Part shown: in pieces, positions 1-5,537 of the stretch | Layout: every line of letters begins with the position of its first letter | Position numbering within the stretch: the stretch's first letter is position 1 | Origin: Chitinophagaceae bacterium | GTDB lineage: Bacteria; Bacteroidota; Bacteroidia; Chitinophagales; Chitinophagaceae | DNA: 6,623 nt | Assembly (NCBI GenBank): GCA_025963615.1 | Contig: JAOQAL010000740.1 | Span: forward strand, 1-6,623 | Direction of reading: 5' to 3' | Program-made: the position numbers and the translations under genes | The notes under the pieces: generated by a model | The model's database searches: none | The model's input: only the letters and a program-made list of their open reading frames with translations | What the model was told of the DNA's origin: nothing

Positions 1-262
1 CCCGGGGCTCCACATCCGTTATCGTTTCGTTTTCATTATACATTTCAGAAAACATGACTTCCGTACGCACTTCATTACAGCGGTATTGCTCCGTGTATTG
101 TTCCTGTATTTCTACCGGGTTATCACCTTTATTTTTGCTAAAACTAAAAGCCTGTACCTTACTTTCTATAACCACATTTTTATCCTCTTCCTGGGCCGTT
201 GTAACAAAAGGAATATACAGAATGGTAAATAAAAAAAAGAAGGAGTGGCGAAAAAGAGGCAT
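1..262 (-). CDS. Secreted protein, N-terminal part only (possible DUF3857-type)
   Basis: The frame is open from an ATG at 262 to the left edge, giving 87 residues; the C-terminus lies outside the window. Residues 1-23 form a clear signal peptide: a short basic start (MPLFRHS), a hydrophobic stretch (FFFLFTILYIPFV) and a small-residue cleavage region TTA followed by Q24, the usual A|Q junction in Bacteroidota. The mature part begins EEDKNVVIESKVQAF and includes a polar segment with YRCNEVRTEV and a Tyr/Asn/Glu-rich stretch. From memory this resembles the start of Bacteroidota exported proteins with a DUF3857 domain, often followed by a transglutaminase-like domain; that is a weak match and I do not assign a function. 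The gene is transcribed leftward, away from the palindromic repeat at 402-451. The 5' leader is AT-rich and has no convincing Shine-Dalgarno sequence, as is common in this phylum. The coding call is strong; the family is uncertain. Confidence 0.72.
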   Translation of the reverse strand, partial: MPLFRHSFFFLFTILYIPFVTTAQEEDKNVVIESKVQAFSFSKNKGDNPVEIQEQYTEQYRCNEVRTEVMFSEMYNENETITDVEPR

Positions 263-401
263 AGGAATATTATTATAAGGTTCGGTGCTTGCAGTTAAAA
301 GGCGCTTATTTATCTGTTTAACGAAACAAAATAATAAAGATTTTGCAGGGATGAAACAATTGGGGGTAATTTATGTGTGGACAGGGACCAGGGTCAGGGC
401 A

Positions 402-451
402 AGGGTTGCCAACCTTTGAAAGGTTGGCAACCCTGAAAGGTCGGCAACCCT
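402..451. repeat. 33-bp perfect palindrome plus a third tandem half copy
   Basis: Positions 402-417 and 419-434 are perfect reverse complements (16-bp arms; left arm AGGGTTGCCAACCTTT) around a single central G at 418. Positions 435-451 then repeat 418-434 directly with one mismatch (T425 versus C442). The structure lies between the 3' end of the FAS1 gene and the 5' end of the left-edge gene. It could form a strong hairpin in RNA from either strand. It is not a textbook terminator, because no T run directly follows the stem on either strand; a short TTTTT at 456-460 comes after the third half copy on the plus strand. It may be a dispersed intergenic repeat. Confidence 0.85.
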
Positions 452-480
452 TGCGTTTTTAAATAGTTGTATACACTTAG

Positions 481-885
481 TTACAGCATCGCCGCATCAG
501 CCAGGTGCATTATACCATTCGATATTCTTGCTTCCCGGGGCAGAATAGTGCTATCGCCAATATGAACAACACCATTTTTTACTGCTATCACTAATTTCTT
601 TCCGTTTACGGTAGTCAGGGTATCACCGTCCTTTAAATCCTGAAAAACAATCTTTCCATTTACTATATGATTATTCATCAGGTCGGTAAGTTTCGCTTTG
701 TTTTGAGGTTCCAGCAATTTTTCCATCAAGCCTTTTTCCAGTTTTTCAAAAGCCAGGTCGCTTGGTGCAAAAAATGTAAATGGCCCGGTGCTGCTAAGCA
801 GCTGGTCCAGGTCGGATGCATGCATCCCTTTCTTTAATGTTTTTAGGTTCTTATCTACGTTGATTACCTGTGTAATGTTTGACAT
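481..885 (-). CDS. Single-domain fasciclin (FAS1) protein
   Basis: This is a complete 134-residue protein, about the length of one FAS1 domain. The two hallmark segments are visible: the first conserved box, TFFAPSDLAFEKL (residues 37-49), and the second at the C-terminus, NGIMHLADAAML (123-134). Between them, NNHIVNGKI (71-79) corresponds to the usual YH-V-GK segment and DGDTLTTVNGKKLVI (86-100) to the following beta strands. FAS1 domains generally mediate adhesion or protein-protein contacts at the cell surface or matrix. Unlike many bacterial FAS1 proteins it has no signal peptide or lipoprotein cysteine: the N-terminus MSNITQVINVDKNLKTLKKG is polar. It is therefore either cytoplasmic or exported by an unseen route. 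The ATG at 885 is the natural start, with no hydrophobic upstream extension. A small inverted repeat (899-918) lies just upstream in the leader. The gene appears monocistronic. The family call is firm; the precise role is unknown. Confidence 0.92.
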   Translation of the reverse strand: MSNITQVINVDKNLKTLKKGMHASDLDQLLSSTGPFTFFAPSDLAFEKLEKGLMEKLLEPQNKAKLTDLMNNHIVNGKIVFQDLKDGDTLTTVNGKKLVIAVKNGVVHIGDSTILPREARISNGIMHLADAAML

Positions 886-898
886 ATTGTAAGTTATG

Positions 899-918
899 AG
901 CCGGCAGTATTACCGGCT
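899..918. promoter_or_regulatory. Small inverted repeat in the FAS1 gene leader
   Basis: AGCCGG (899-904) and CCGGCT (913-918) are a 6-bp inverted repeat with an 8-nt loop, ending about 14 nt upstream of the FAS1 ATG at 885. It could be an mRNA leader hairpin or a protein-binding site. I see no clear -7 TAnnTTTG box for this gene, so its regulatory role is conjecture. Confidence 0.3.
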
Positions 919-976
919 AATAGTAAGGTAGTCTATTAAGTGGAGCCTTTGTTGTTAATGTTTCTGAACTAAGTAA

Positions 977-1300
977 GCTGCGAGAAGAAAGCTACAAGAA
1001 GAAAGCTGCAAGCTATGAGCTGCGAGACTGAAGTAAGTTACCGAACTATAGGTCTTGAAGCTTGCAGCTCATAGCTCGAAGCTTTTCTTAAGTTACTGAA
1101 CTAAGAAAGCTGCAAGTTGCAGAGCTATAGGTCTTGCAGTTCATAGCTCGAAGCTCATAGCTCGAAGCTTTTCTTAAGTTACTGAACTAAGAAAGCTGCA
1201 AGCTGCAAGCTATGAGCTGCGAGTCTGAAGTAAGTTACCGAACTATAGGTCTTGAAGCTTGCAGCTCATAGCTCGAAGCTTTCCTATAGCTCGAAGCTTT
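977..1300. repeat. AGCT-N3 heptanucleotide array in alternating orientation
   Basis: Most of the 495-bp gap 886-1380 is built of 7-bp units. Forward blocks read AGCTGCA, AGCTATG, AGCTGCG (for example 1004-1026 and 1194-1223). Reverse blocks read GCAGCTC, ATAGCTC, GAAGCTT (for example 1057-1085, 1137-1170 and 1254-1282). Between blocks are recurring spacers containing AAGTTAC-GAACTA. At larger scale, 1004-1085 and 1201-1282 are an 82-bp direct repeat with one mismatch (1027/1224), and 1066-1116 is repeated exactly at 1152-1202 (51 bp). Forward and reverse blocks are complementary: 1011-1023 pairs perfectly with 1064-1076, and 1208-1220 with 1261-1273, so transcripts could form successive hairpins with loops of about 40 nt. 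No coding frame is apparent. The remaining parts of the gap (919-976 and 1301-1340) show nothing recognisable. Confidence 0.85.
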
Positions 1301-1340
1301 TCCCTTGTCTCTATTCACAAGAGTCACTTAACTTGTAGTT

Positions 1341-1364
1341 CCGGTACAAGTCTCCTCGTACCGG
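1341..1364. promoter_or_regulatory. Leader hairpin upstream of the PIG-L gene
   Basis: CCGGTAC (1341-1347) and GTACCGG (1358-1364) form a perfect 7-bp inverted repeat with a 10-nt loop (AAGTCTCCTC), ending 16 nt before the ATG at 1381. It probably lies in the mRNA leader. An upstream sequence resembling the Bacteroidota promoter (CTTG at 1304, 20 bp, then TAACTTG at 1328) is too degenerate to call. A structural or operator role is inferred from position only. Confidence 0.35.
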
Positions 1365-1380
1365 GCTTAAAACATTAAAG

Positions 1381-4122
1381 ATGCTTACCATGCCTGGAAT
1401 AACGACTAGACCAATCACTGCTTCAGTAAAAATAATGCTGTACCTCTTTATTTATGTTGGTTCTATTATCCATGCCATGGATGTAAAGGCACAACATAAT
1501 CTCCCCCCATTAAATAAAGTATTAACCTTAGCACAACAAAAACCCGCGTCGGGAGATATCCCCCAGGATCACGGACTGGATGGTATCTGGCAAACTTTAT
1601 TAAAATTGCAAACAACAGCCAGTGTGCTGCACACACAGGCTCACCCCGATGATGAACAGGCCGATCTATTAACTTACCTGGCACGGGGTAAAGGGGTACG
1701 CACTTCCTTGCTTTCATTAAACCGCGGCGAAAGTGGCAGTAATATACTTGGCATGGAATCCTTCGATCAACTCGGACTGCTAAGAACAGAAGAGTTTTTA
1801 CTGGCTGCCAGTTATTATGGCCTCGATGATCTCTATTTTACCAACCTGGTAGATTATGGATATTCAAAAAGAGTAGAGGAAGCTTATGAAAAATGGGGAA
1901 GGCAAAACGTGTTAAGTGAAATGGTCAGGGTCATCCGGATCAACCGTCCACTCGTAATCATTTCCCGTTTTCATGGATCAAAAAGAGATGGTCATGGCAA
2001 CCACCAGGCAGCCGGCGAAATCAGTCCCGAAGCATTTAAAATGGCCGCTGACCCCAATGCCTTTCCGGAACAAATTACGAAGGAGGGATTGCGGCCCTGG
2101 AAGACGTTAAAATTTTACCGGGGAGGTGTAAACGCAAATGAACACTGGAATATCGCACTTAACACCGGGGTCTATTGCCCCTGGCTTGGCGAATCCTATA
2201 AAAACTTCTCTTCGCTGGGTTATAGTTTTCACCGGTCTCAGTTTGGCGGGCAACGCAATGTTGTAAACGGTGATTTTAAACAGTATTATGAGCGGCTGGC
2301 ATCTCTTGTAAAAACCAGTGAAAAGGAAGCTGGTTTTTTTGATGGAATAGATACTACCATTGGCGGAATTTTTAAGCTCACCGGCGAGCCGGCTTCCGCA
2401 GCTATCCAGGAAATCCTGTATACCATTGAAAGGTCTGCACAGGATGCGCTCGCTGCTTTTAAGCCCCGCAATCAAAATGCCATCATTCCCTATCTTACCA
2501 GCGGGTTGGCAGCAACCCGTAAAGCCATTCAGTTATTAAATCATCAGCCCGAAGCACGCTTTCTGTTACAGGTAAAGGAGCGCCAGTTTATGGATGCCAT
2601 CAATGAAGTGCTTGGTATTAATCTGCAGGCCATCGCCATGGCGCAAAACACCAAAGAAGCCACTAACTTTTATGAGCCGCCAGCCACCATGGGATTTGCC
2701 GTGCCGTCACAAATGTTTAAAGTATTCATCACTCTTTTAAATAGAAATTCAACTCCCATTTCTGCTATCACCATTAAACTGATCCCTTCTAACATGGGAG
2801 TAATTAATACCAATGAAATAAAAAAAACTTCGCTGCAATGGAATGAAAAAGTGGACGGTTATATCAATATAACGGTGCCGGCCAACGCTCCTTTTTCCAA
2901 GCCGTATTGGCACCGCGGTTCCCTGCAGGAAAACAATTATCAAAATGATACTAACCTGTCGGCAAATTTGCCAAGGAACGAAGCAGCCCTTCAAGCCTAT
3001 GCCTCCTACCGGATTAATGACGAACTGGTGGTGATTCAAAAGCCGGTGCAGGTGCGGCAGGCCAATTTACCCTATGGTTTCGATCAATACAATTTAAAAA
3101 TTGCACCGGCATTGGCAGTCAATATGGAGCCAAAAACGGGTATCATCTTAAAAGGGGATGCCGGAAAGACTGTCGAAGTGAACGTGGAATTAGTGAATAA
3201 TCAGGATACTATCGCTAATGGAACCTTGAAGTTGAATCTTCCATCCGGCTGGCAGGCAGCTCCCGCGTCAATCTCATTTTCATTTACCAAAGCCGATGAA
3301 AAAAATAATTTTTCATTTAAGGTTAGCACAGCAGCTATCGAAGAAAAAATCTATGAGATAAAAGGCATCGCCACCATCAATGGCGTTTCCTATTCCCAGG
3401 GATATGATCTAAGCACGCACCGCGATCTCGATCAAACTTTACTGTACCGCGATGCCGCAATCAGTTTGAAAGGAATCGATGTAAAAATTGTACCCGCACT
3501 CCATATCGGTTATGTAATGGGCGCGGGTGATGAAGTGCCGGCAGGCATCAGGCAATTAGGAGCGGAGGTTCAATTACTCACAAGCGAAGCGCTGGCCAAC
3601 GCAGCACTAAATCAGTTTGATGTCATCGTGATTGGCACCAGGGCTTATGCAGTAAGGCAGGACCTGAATGACTATAACCAGCGCTTATTGGACTATGCAA
3701 AAAACGGAGGTCACCTGCTGGTATTATTTCAAACACCCGAATTTATTCCCGGCCACATGGCTCCGTATCCGGCACAATTGCCCGACAATTCAGAAGAAGT
3801 TTCAGAAGAAAACTCCCCGGTGAAAATCCTTGACAGCAACCATCGGGTATTCAATTTTCCCAACAAAATTTCCAATGCAGATTTTGATAATTGGGTAGAG
3901 CAACGAGGTTCGAAATTTTTTTCAAGCTGGGATACCGCTTATACGCCAATGATCTCAACACAGGACATAGGCCAGTCGCCTCAAAGCGGAGGTTGGTTAA
4001 TGGCTTCTTTCGGCAAGGGCTACTATACCTATTTTGCATATTCGTTACACAGGCAATTGCCGAATGGGATTACCGGGGTCTATAAAATTTTGGCTAATCT
4101 GCTTTCTTATGGAAAAAAATAA
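1381..4122 (+). CDS. Large exported PIG-L/LmbE-family deacetylase with ThuA-like C-terminus
   Basis: This is a complete 913-residue protein. PIG-L/LmbE enzymes are zinc-dependent hydrolases that remove acetyl groups from N-acetylated sugars or related amides. The metal-binding motif AHPDDE is intact at residues 87-92 (H88, D90, D91), and a second motif HGNH supplies H205 and H208. RGESGSN (115-121) is the conserved glycine-rich segment after the second strand. Residues 19-37 (MLYLFIYVGSIIHAMDVKA, then Q38) look like a signal peptide cleaved at A|Q, so the enzyme is likely periplasmic or outer-membrane associated. Residues about 430-680 look like beta-sandwich material; 594-680 (VEVNVELVNNQDTIANGTLKL, LPSGW) resembles a NEW3-like domain. 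Residues about 697-905 resemble a ThuA/class-I amidotransferase fold (GIRQLGAEVQLLT, FDVIVIGTRAY, GGHLLVLFQ). The start could also be M4 or M20, but M1 leaves an acceptable n-region. The natural substrate cannot be told from the sequence. The gene stands alone between two repeat-rich gaps. Confidence 0.93.
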   Translation: MLTMPGITTRPITASVKIMLYLFIYVGSIIHAMDVKAQHNLPPLNKVLTLAQQKPASGDIPQDHGLDGIWQTLLKLQTTASVLHTQAHPDDEQADLLTYLARGKGVRTSLLSLNRGESGSNILGMESFDQLGLLRTEEFLLAASYYGLDDLYFTNLVDYGYSKRVEEAYEKWGRQNVLSEMVRVIRINRPLVIISRFHGSKRDGHGNHQAAGEISPEAFKMAADPNAFPEQITKEGLRPWKTLKFYRGGVNANEHWNIALNTGVYCPWLGESYKNFSSLGYSFHRSQFGGQRNVVNGDFKQYYERLASLVKTSEKEAGFFDGIDTTIGGIFKLTGEPASAAIQEILYTIERSAQDALAAFKPRNQNAIIPYLTSGLAATRKAIQLLNHQPEARFLLQVKERQFMDAINEVLGINLQAIAMAQNTKEATNFYEPPATMGFAVPSQMFKVFITLLNRNSTPISAITIKLIPSNMGVINTNEIKKTSLQWNEKVDGYINITVPANAPFSKPYWHRGSLQENNYQNDTNLSANLPRNEAALQAYASYRINDELVVIQKPVQVRQANLPYGFDQYNLKIAPALAVNMEPKTGIILKGDAGKTVEVNVELVNNQDTIANGTLKLNLPSGWQAAPASISFSFTKADEKNNFSFKVSTAAIEEKIYEIKGIATINGVSYSQGYDLSTHRDLDQTLLYRDAAISLKGIDVKIVPALHIGYVMGAGDEVPAGIRQLGAEVQLLTSEALANAALNQFDVIVIGTRAYAVRQDLNDYNQRLLDYAKNGGHLLVLFQTPEFIPGHMAPYPAQLPDNSEEVSEENSPVKILDSNHRVFNFPNKISNADFDNWVEQRGSKFFSSWDTAYTPMISTQDIGQSPQSGGWLMASFGKGYYTYFAYSLHRQLPNGITGVYKILANLLSYGKK

Positions 4123-4140
4123 AGAGAGTTCGAATCTTGT

Positions 4141-4400
4141 TTGGTCTACCACCTGAGGCTGTCTCAATAGTGCTATTTTAAGATAATCCCGCAGAGATGT
4201 TGAGAAAGTAAAGATTGATTCTTAATAGTTCATCTCTTTGCGCGCTTTGCTTCTTTGCCACCTTTGCGTGAAATATTTCAGATAATCCGGCAAAGATGTT
4301 TAGAAAGTAAAGATGGATTCTTAACCGTACATCTCTTTGCGTTCTCTGCGCCCTTTGCGTGAAACACTCCCTTTTGAGACAGCCTCAATTGGTAGACTAA
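4141..4400. mobile_element. MITE-like element with terminal inverted repeats and internal tandem dimer
   Basis: Left end 4141-4167 and right end 4374-4400 are inverted copies matching at 24 of 27 positions. Their inner 14 bp, TGAGGCTGTCTCAA (4154-4167; complement 4374-4387), are identical, and the outer part shares GTCTACCA / TGGTAGAC (4144-4151; 4390-4397). Inside is an imperfect tandem duplication: 4181-4279 and 4280-4368 both begin AGATAATCC, continue with GATGTT.AGAAAGTAAAGAT, and end in a CTTTGCG-rich stretch closing with CCTTTGCGTGAAA. The second copy lacks about 8 bp. No ORF is present, so the element would have to be moved by a transposase encoded elsewhere. It fills nearly the whole gap between the PIG-L stop (4122) and the higA stop (4427). 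I see no clear target-site duplication. A composite dispersed repeat is an alternative reading. Confidence 0.7.
4181..4368. repeat. Imperfect tandem dimer of about 99 bp (CTTTGCG-rich)
   Basis: Unit 1 (4181-4279) and unit 2 (4280-4368) align well over their first 60 bases, with a few substitutions. They differ by an approximately 8-bp indel within the pyrimidine/GCG-rich 3' half (CATCTCTTTGCG...CCTTTGCGTGAAA in both). It lies wholly inside the inverted-repeat-bounded element. It is non-coding in all frames as far as I can see. Confidence 0.8.
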
Positions 4401-4426
4401 ATAATTGGCGGACATTTAGATTTAAA

Positions 4427-4789
4427 TTAAGCTGCCTCTAAAATAAAATTTCCGTCAATGCCCAGTTTTTGATGAAGTTTTTTTGCAATAGCTAAATTAA
4501 TTTTTTTCTTCCCATTCATTATTTCACTCAATGTGGAATTGGGTATTTCAAGATGCCTGGAAAGCTCCACTTTATTTATTTTATTTTCAAACATATAGTA
4601 TTCTAAAATGTCATTTATACTGGTATGAATAGGCATCGGGTATTTTTGACTTTCATATTCTTCCACAGATTTAGATAAATTTTCTAATTGCGCTGTTTCA
4701 GATTTAGTCAATTTGCCGAACCCTTTTTCAATAAAGGTTTCAATTTTCGCAAGTGTACGATGGTATTGACTATTTGTATCGATTTTCAT
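4427..4789 (-). CDS. higA: HigA-type antitoxin, XRE-family helix-turn-helix
   Basis: From the ATG at 4789 this is a 120-residue protein. The N-terminal half (MKIDTNSQYHRTLAKIETFI) through a charged helical linker (KSETAQLENLSKSVEEYESQ, 29-48) and a YPMPIH turn is the usual arrangement of HigA antitoxins that partner HigB-type toxins. The C-terminal half (about 59-114) is an XRE helix-turn-helix: DILEYYMFENKINKVELSRHL, then the recognition helix NSTLSEIMNGKK (84-95), then LAIAKKLHQKLGI. HigA binds and neutralises the toxin and, with it, represses the operon promoter. The gene follows the toxin gene 26 bp downstream on the same strand. An alternative GTG start at 4819 would overlap the toxin stop (GTGA) and add ten residues (SFFRIKIEK after the start). 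I prefer the ATG because it gives the typical family N-terminus and follows an A-rich stretch. The MITE-like right end begins 26 bp beyond the stop. Confidence 0.9.
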   Translation of the reverse strand: MKIDTNSQYHRTLAKIETFIEKGFGKLTKSETAQLENLSKSVEEYESQKYPMPIHTSINDILEYYMFENKINKVELSRHLEIPNSTLSEIMNGKKKINLAIAKKLHQKLGIDGNFILEAA

Positions 4790-4815
4790 TTTTTCGATTT
4801 TTATTCTAAAAAAGC

Positions 4816-5121
4816 TCACAACCCAGTTAATTTATTGGCTTTATGTAAAGCATCATATTCCCGATGTGTCAAAATGGCCCTTATATATAAGGTCCGGATA
4901 TTGAAATGTATCATGGTGACGATCCTGAAATTATTTCCCCCTATATTAAATACGTACCGGTCATTACCTATTGAATCCACCGAATTAAATGTCAATCGAA
5001 CTTCTGAAAAATTACTCCATTGGCCAGCTTTAGTCTTTTCAAACCAGTCGTTCAAGGGCACCGTTGCATTTTTATGCCTGGCTGCAAATGCATGAATAAT
5101 TCCTTTCGTAATTATGACCAT
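4816..5121 (-). CDS. higB: HigB-family mRNA interferase toxin
   Basis: This is a complete 101-residue protein and the first gene of the operon. The pattern fits the HigB toxin family (RelE/ParE superfamily): an N-terminal helix ITKGIIHAFAARHKNA, then PLNDWFEKTKAGQWSNFSEVR (22-42), a strand region NDRYVFNIGGNNFRIVTMIHF (53-73), and the conserved end segment LYIRAILTHREYD (78-90). Family members cut mRNA, usually on the ribosome, and arrest growth when free of antitoxin. The basic and polar residues R67, R81, H86 and Y89 lie in the segments that usually carry the active site; I have not verified individual catalytic roles. All expected segments are present, so the toxin looks intact. Toxin-before-antitoxin order is the classical higBA arrangement. 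The ATG at 5121 gives the usual short family N-terminus, and a promoter and operator lie 36-67 bp upstream. Confidence 0.93.
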   Translation of the reverse strand: MVIITKGIIHAFAARHKNATVPLNDWFEKTKAGQWSNFSEVRLTFNSVDSIGNDRYVFNIGGNNFRIVTMIHFNIRTLYIRAILTHREYDALHKANKLTGL

Positions 5122-5156
5122 TCTTAAAGCCGGTTTCGTCGATTTTTAATACTTTT

Positions 5157-5188
5157 CAAAAATACAAAATACTTCGTAAATCACGAAA
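5157..5188 (-). promoter_or_regulatory. higBA promoter (-33 TTTC, -7 TATTTTTG)
   Basis: On the minus strand, TATTTTTG (5164 down to 5157) fits the Bacteroidota -7 box TAnnTTTG exactly. It is preceded after 20 bp by TTTC (5188-5185), one base off the -33 box TTTG. Transcription would start near 5150, leaving a leader of about 30 nt before the higB ATG at 5121. The boxes fit the sigma-A consensus known for Bacteroides and Flavobacterium; actual use is inferred. Confidence 0.6.
5173..5187. promoter_or_regulatory. Palindromic operator candidate for HigA
   Basis: TTCGTAAATCACGAA is an inverted repeat of TTCGT and ACGAA around a 5-bp AT-rich centre, with a nearly symmetrical flank. It lies between the -33 and -7 boxes of the higBA promoter, where bound antitoxin or the toxin-antitoxin complex would block RNA polymerase. 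Autorepression through such a site is the rule for HigA-type systems; that this particular palindrome is the site is inferred. Confidence 0.55.
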
Positions 5189-5359
5189 TATATTCTTATA
5201 CCGCGAATTTCAGCTAGCAGGCGAAATCATCTAGTTAGAATAGCAAATGATTAACATTTTGCAATTCAATGCCTAAAAACTTCGAACTAAGGCTACTGTG
5301 GTCTACAGGTGTACTGCGTAGAGTGGTAAAGCCGCTGCCTTTATTGCCAATCGCATGTC

Positions 5360-5520
5360 TTACACCGTTGGTGTTCAACTGTAAAACCTGTATTGTTAGA
5401 AATCCACACCGACAACTCTGTTCTGACGTATTTTGTTTCTGTCTTGATATGTCTTAAGATCGGTTGTTGGTGTAAAGTCCTCAAGTTGTAATGTTCTATA
5501 ATTGAACCCCAACGGCGTAA
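5360..5520. repeat. Nested inverted repeats in a gene-free stretch
   Basis: The outer arms are 5360-5378 (TTACACCGTTGGTGTTCAA) and 5502-5520 (TTGAACCCCAACGGCGTAA), inverted with 17 of 19 positions matching. The inner arms, 5406-5416 (ACACCGACAAC) and 5463-5473 (GTTGTTGGTGT), match at 10 of 11. Each outer arm is also partly self-complementary around CCGTTGG. Together they could fold a 161-nt RNA into a branched hairpin. The surrounding gap (5190-5537) has short open frames on both strands, roughly 5269-5457 plus and its minus-strand counterpart. I recognise neither product and neither has a credible start, so I treat the gap as non-coding. Confidence 0.6.
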
Positions 5521-5537
5521 AAATTACCAACCCTCTA

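Noticed and set aside
54..278. Plus-strand 74-codon open frame
   Set aside because: It is antisense to the minus-strand secreted protein, which has a proper signal peptide and a natural start.
402..434. Intrinsic terminator for the FAS1 or left-edge gene
   Set aside because: The stem is strong, but no T run directly follows it on either strand.
977..1300. CRISPR array
   Set aside because: The repeats are 7-bp units and large duplications in both orientations, without regular unique spacers or adjacent cas genes.
1466..1717. Minus-strand open frame inside the PIG-L gene
   Set aside because: It lies opposite the catalytic HPDDE region; the composition and lack of motifs indicate a shadow of the real gene.
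2107..2475. Minus-strand open frames inside the PIG-L gene
   Set aside because: They are fully antisense to a well supported coding sequence and contain no recognisable domain.
4127..4151. Complete tRNA gene
   Set aside because: Only a T-loop-like and acceptor-like 3' part is present; upstream sequence is coding and no D-arm, anticodon arm or 5' acceptor strand can be found.
4688..5095. Plus-strand 135-codon open frame across higA and higB
   Set aside because: Both genes on the opposite strand match known families along their full length; this frame is their antisense shadow.
5269..5457. Plus-strand 62-codon frame and an overlapping minus-strand open stretch
   Set aside because: Neither has a convincing start, neighbour relation or motif; the region is better explained by the nested inverted repeats.
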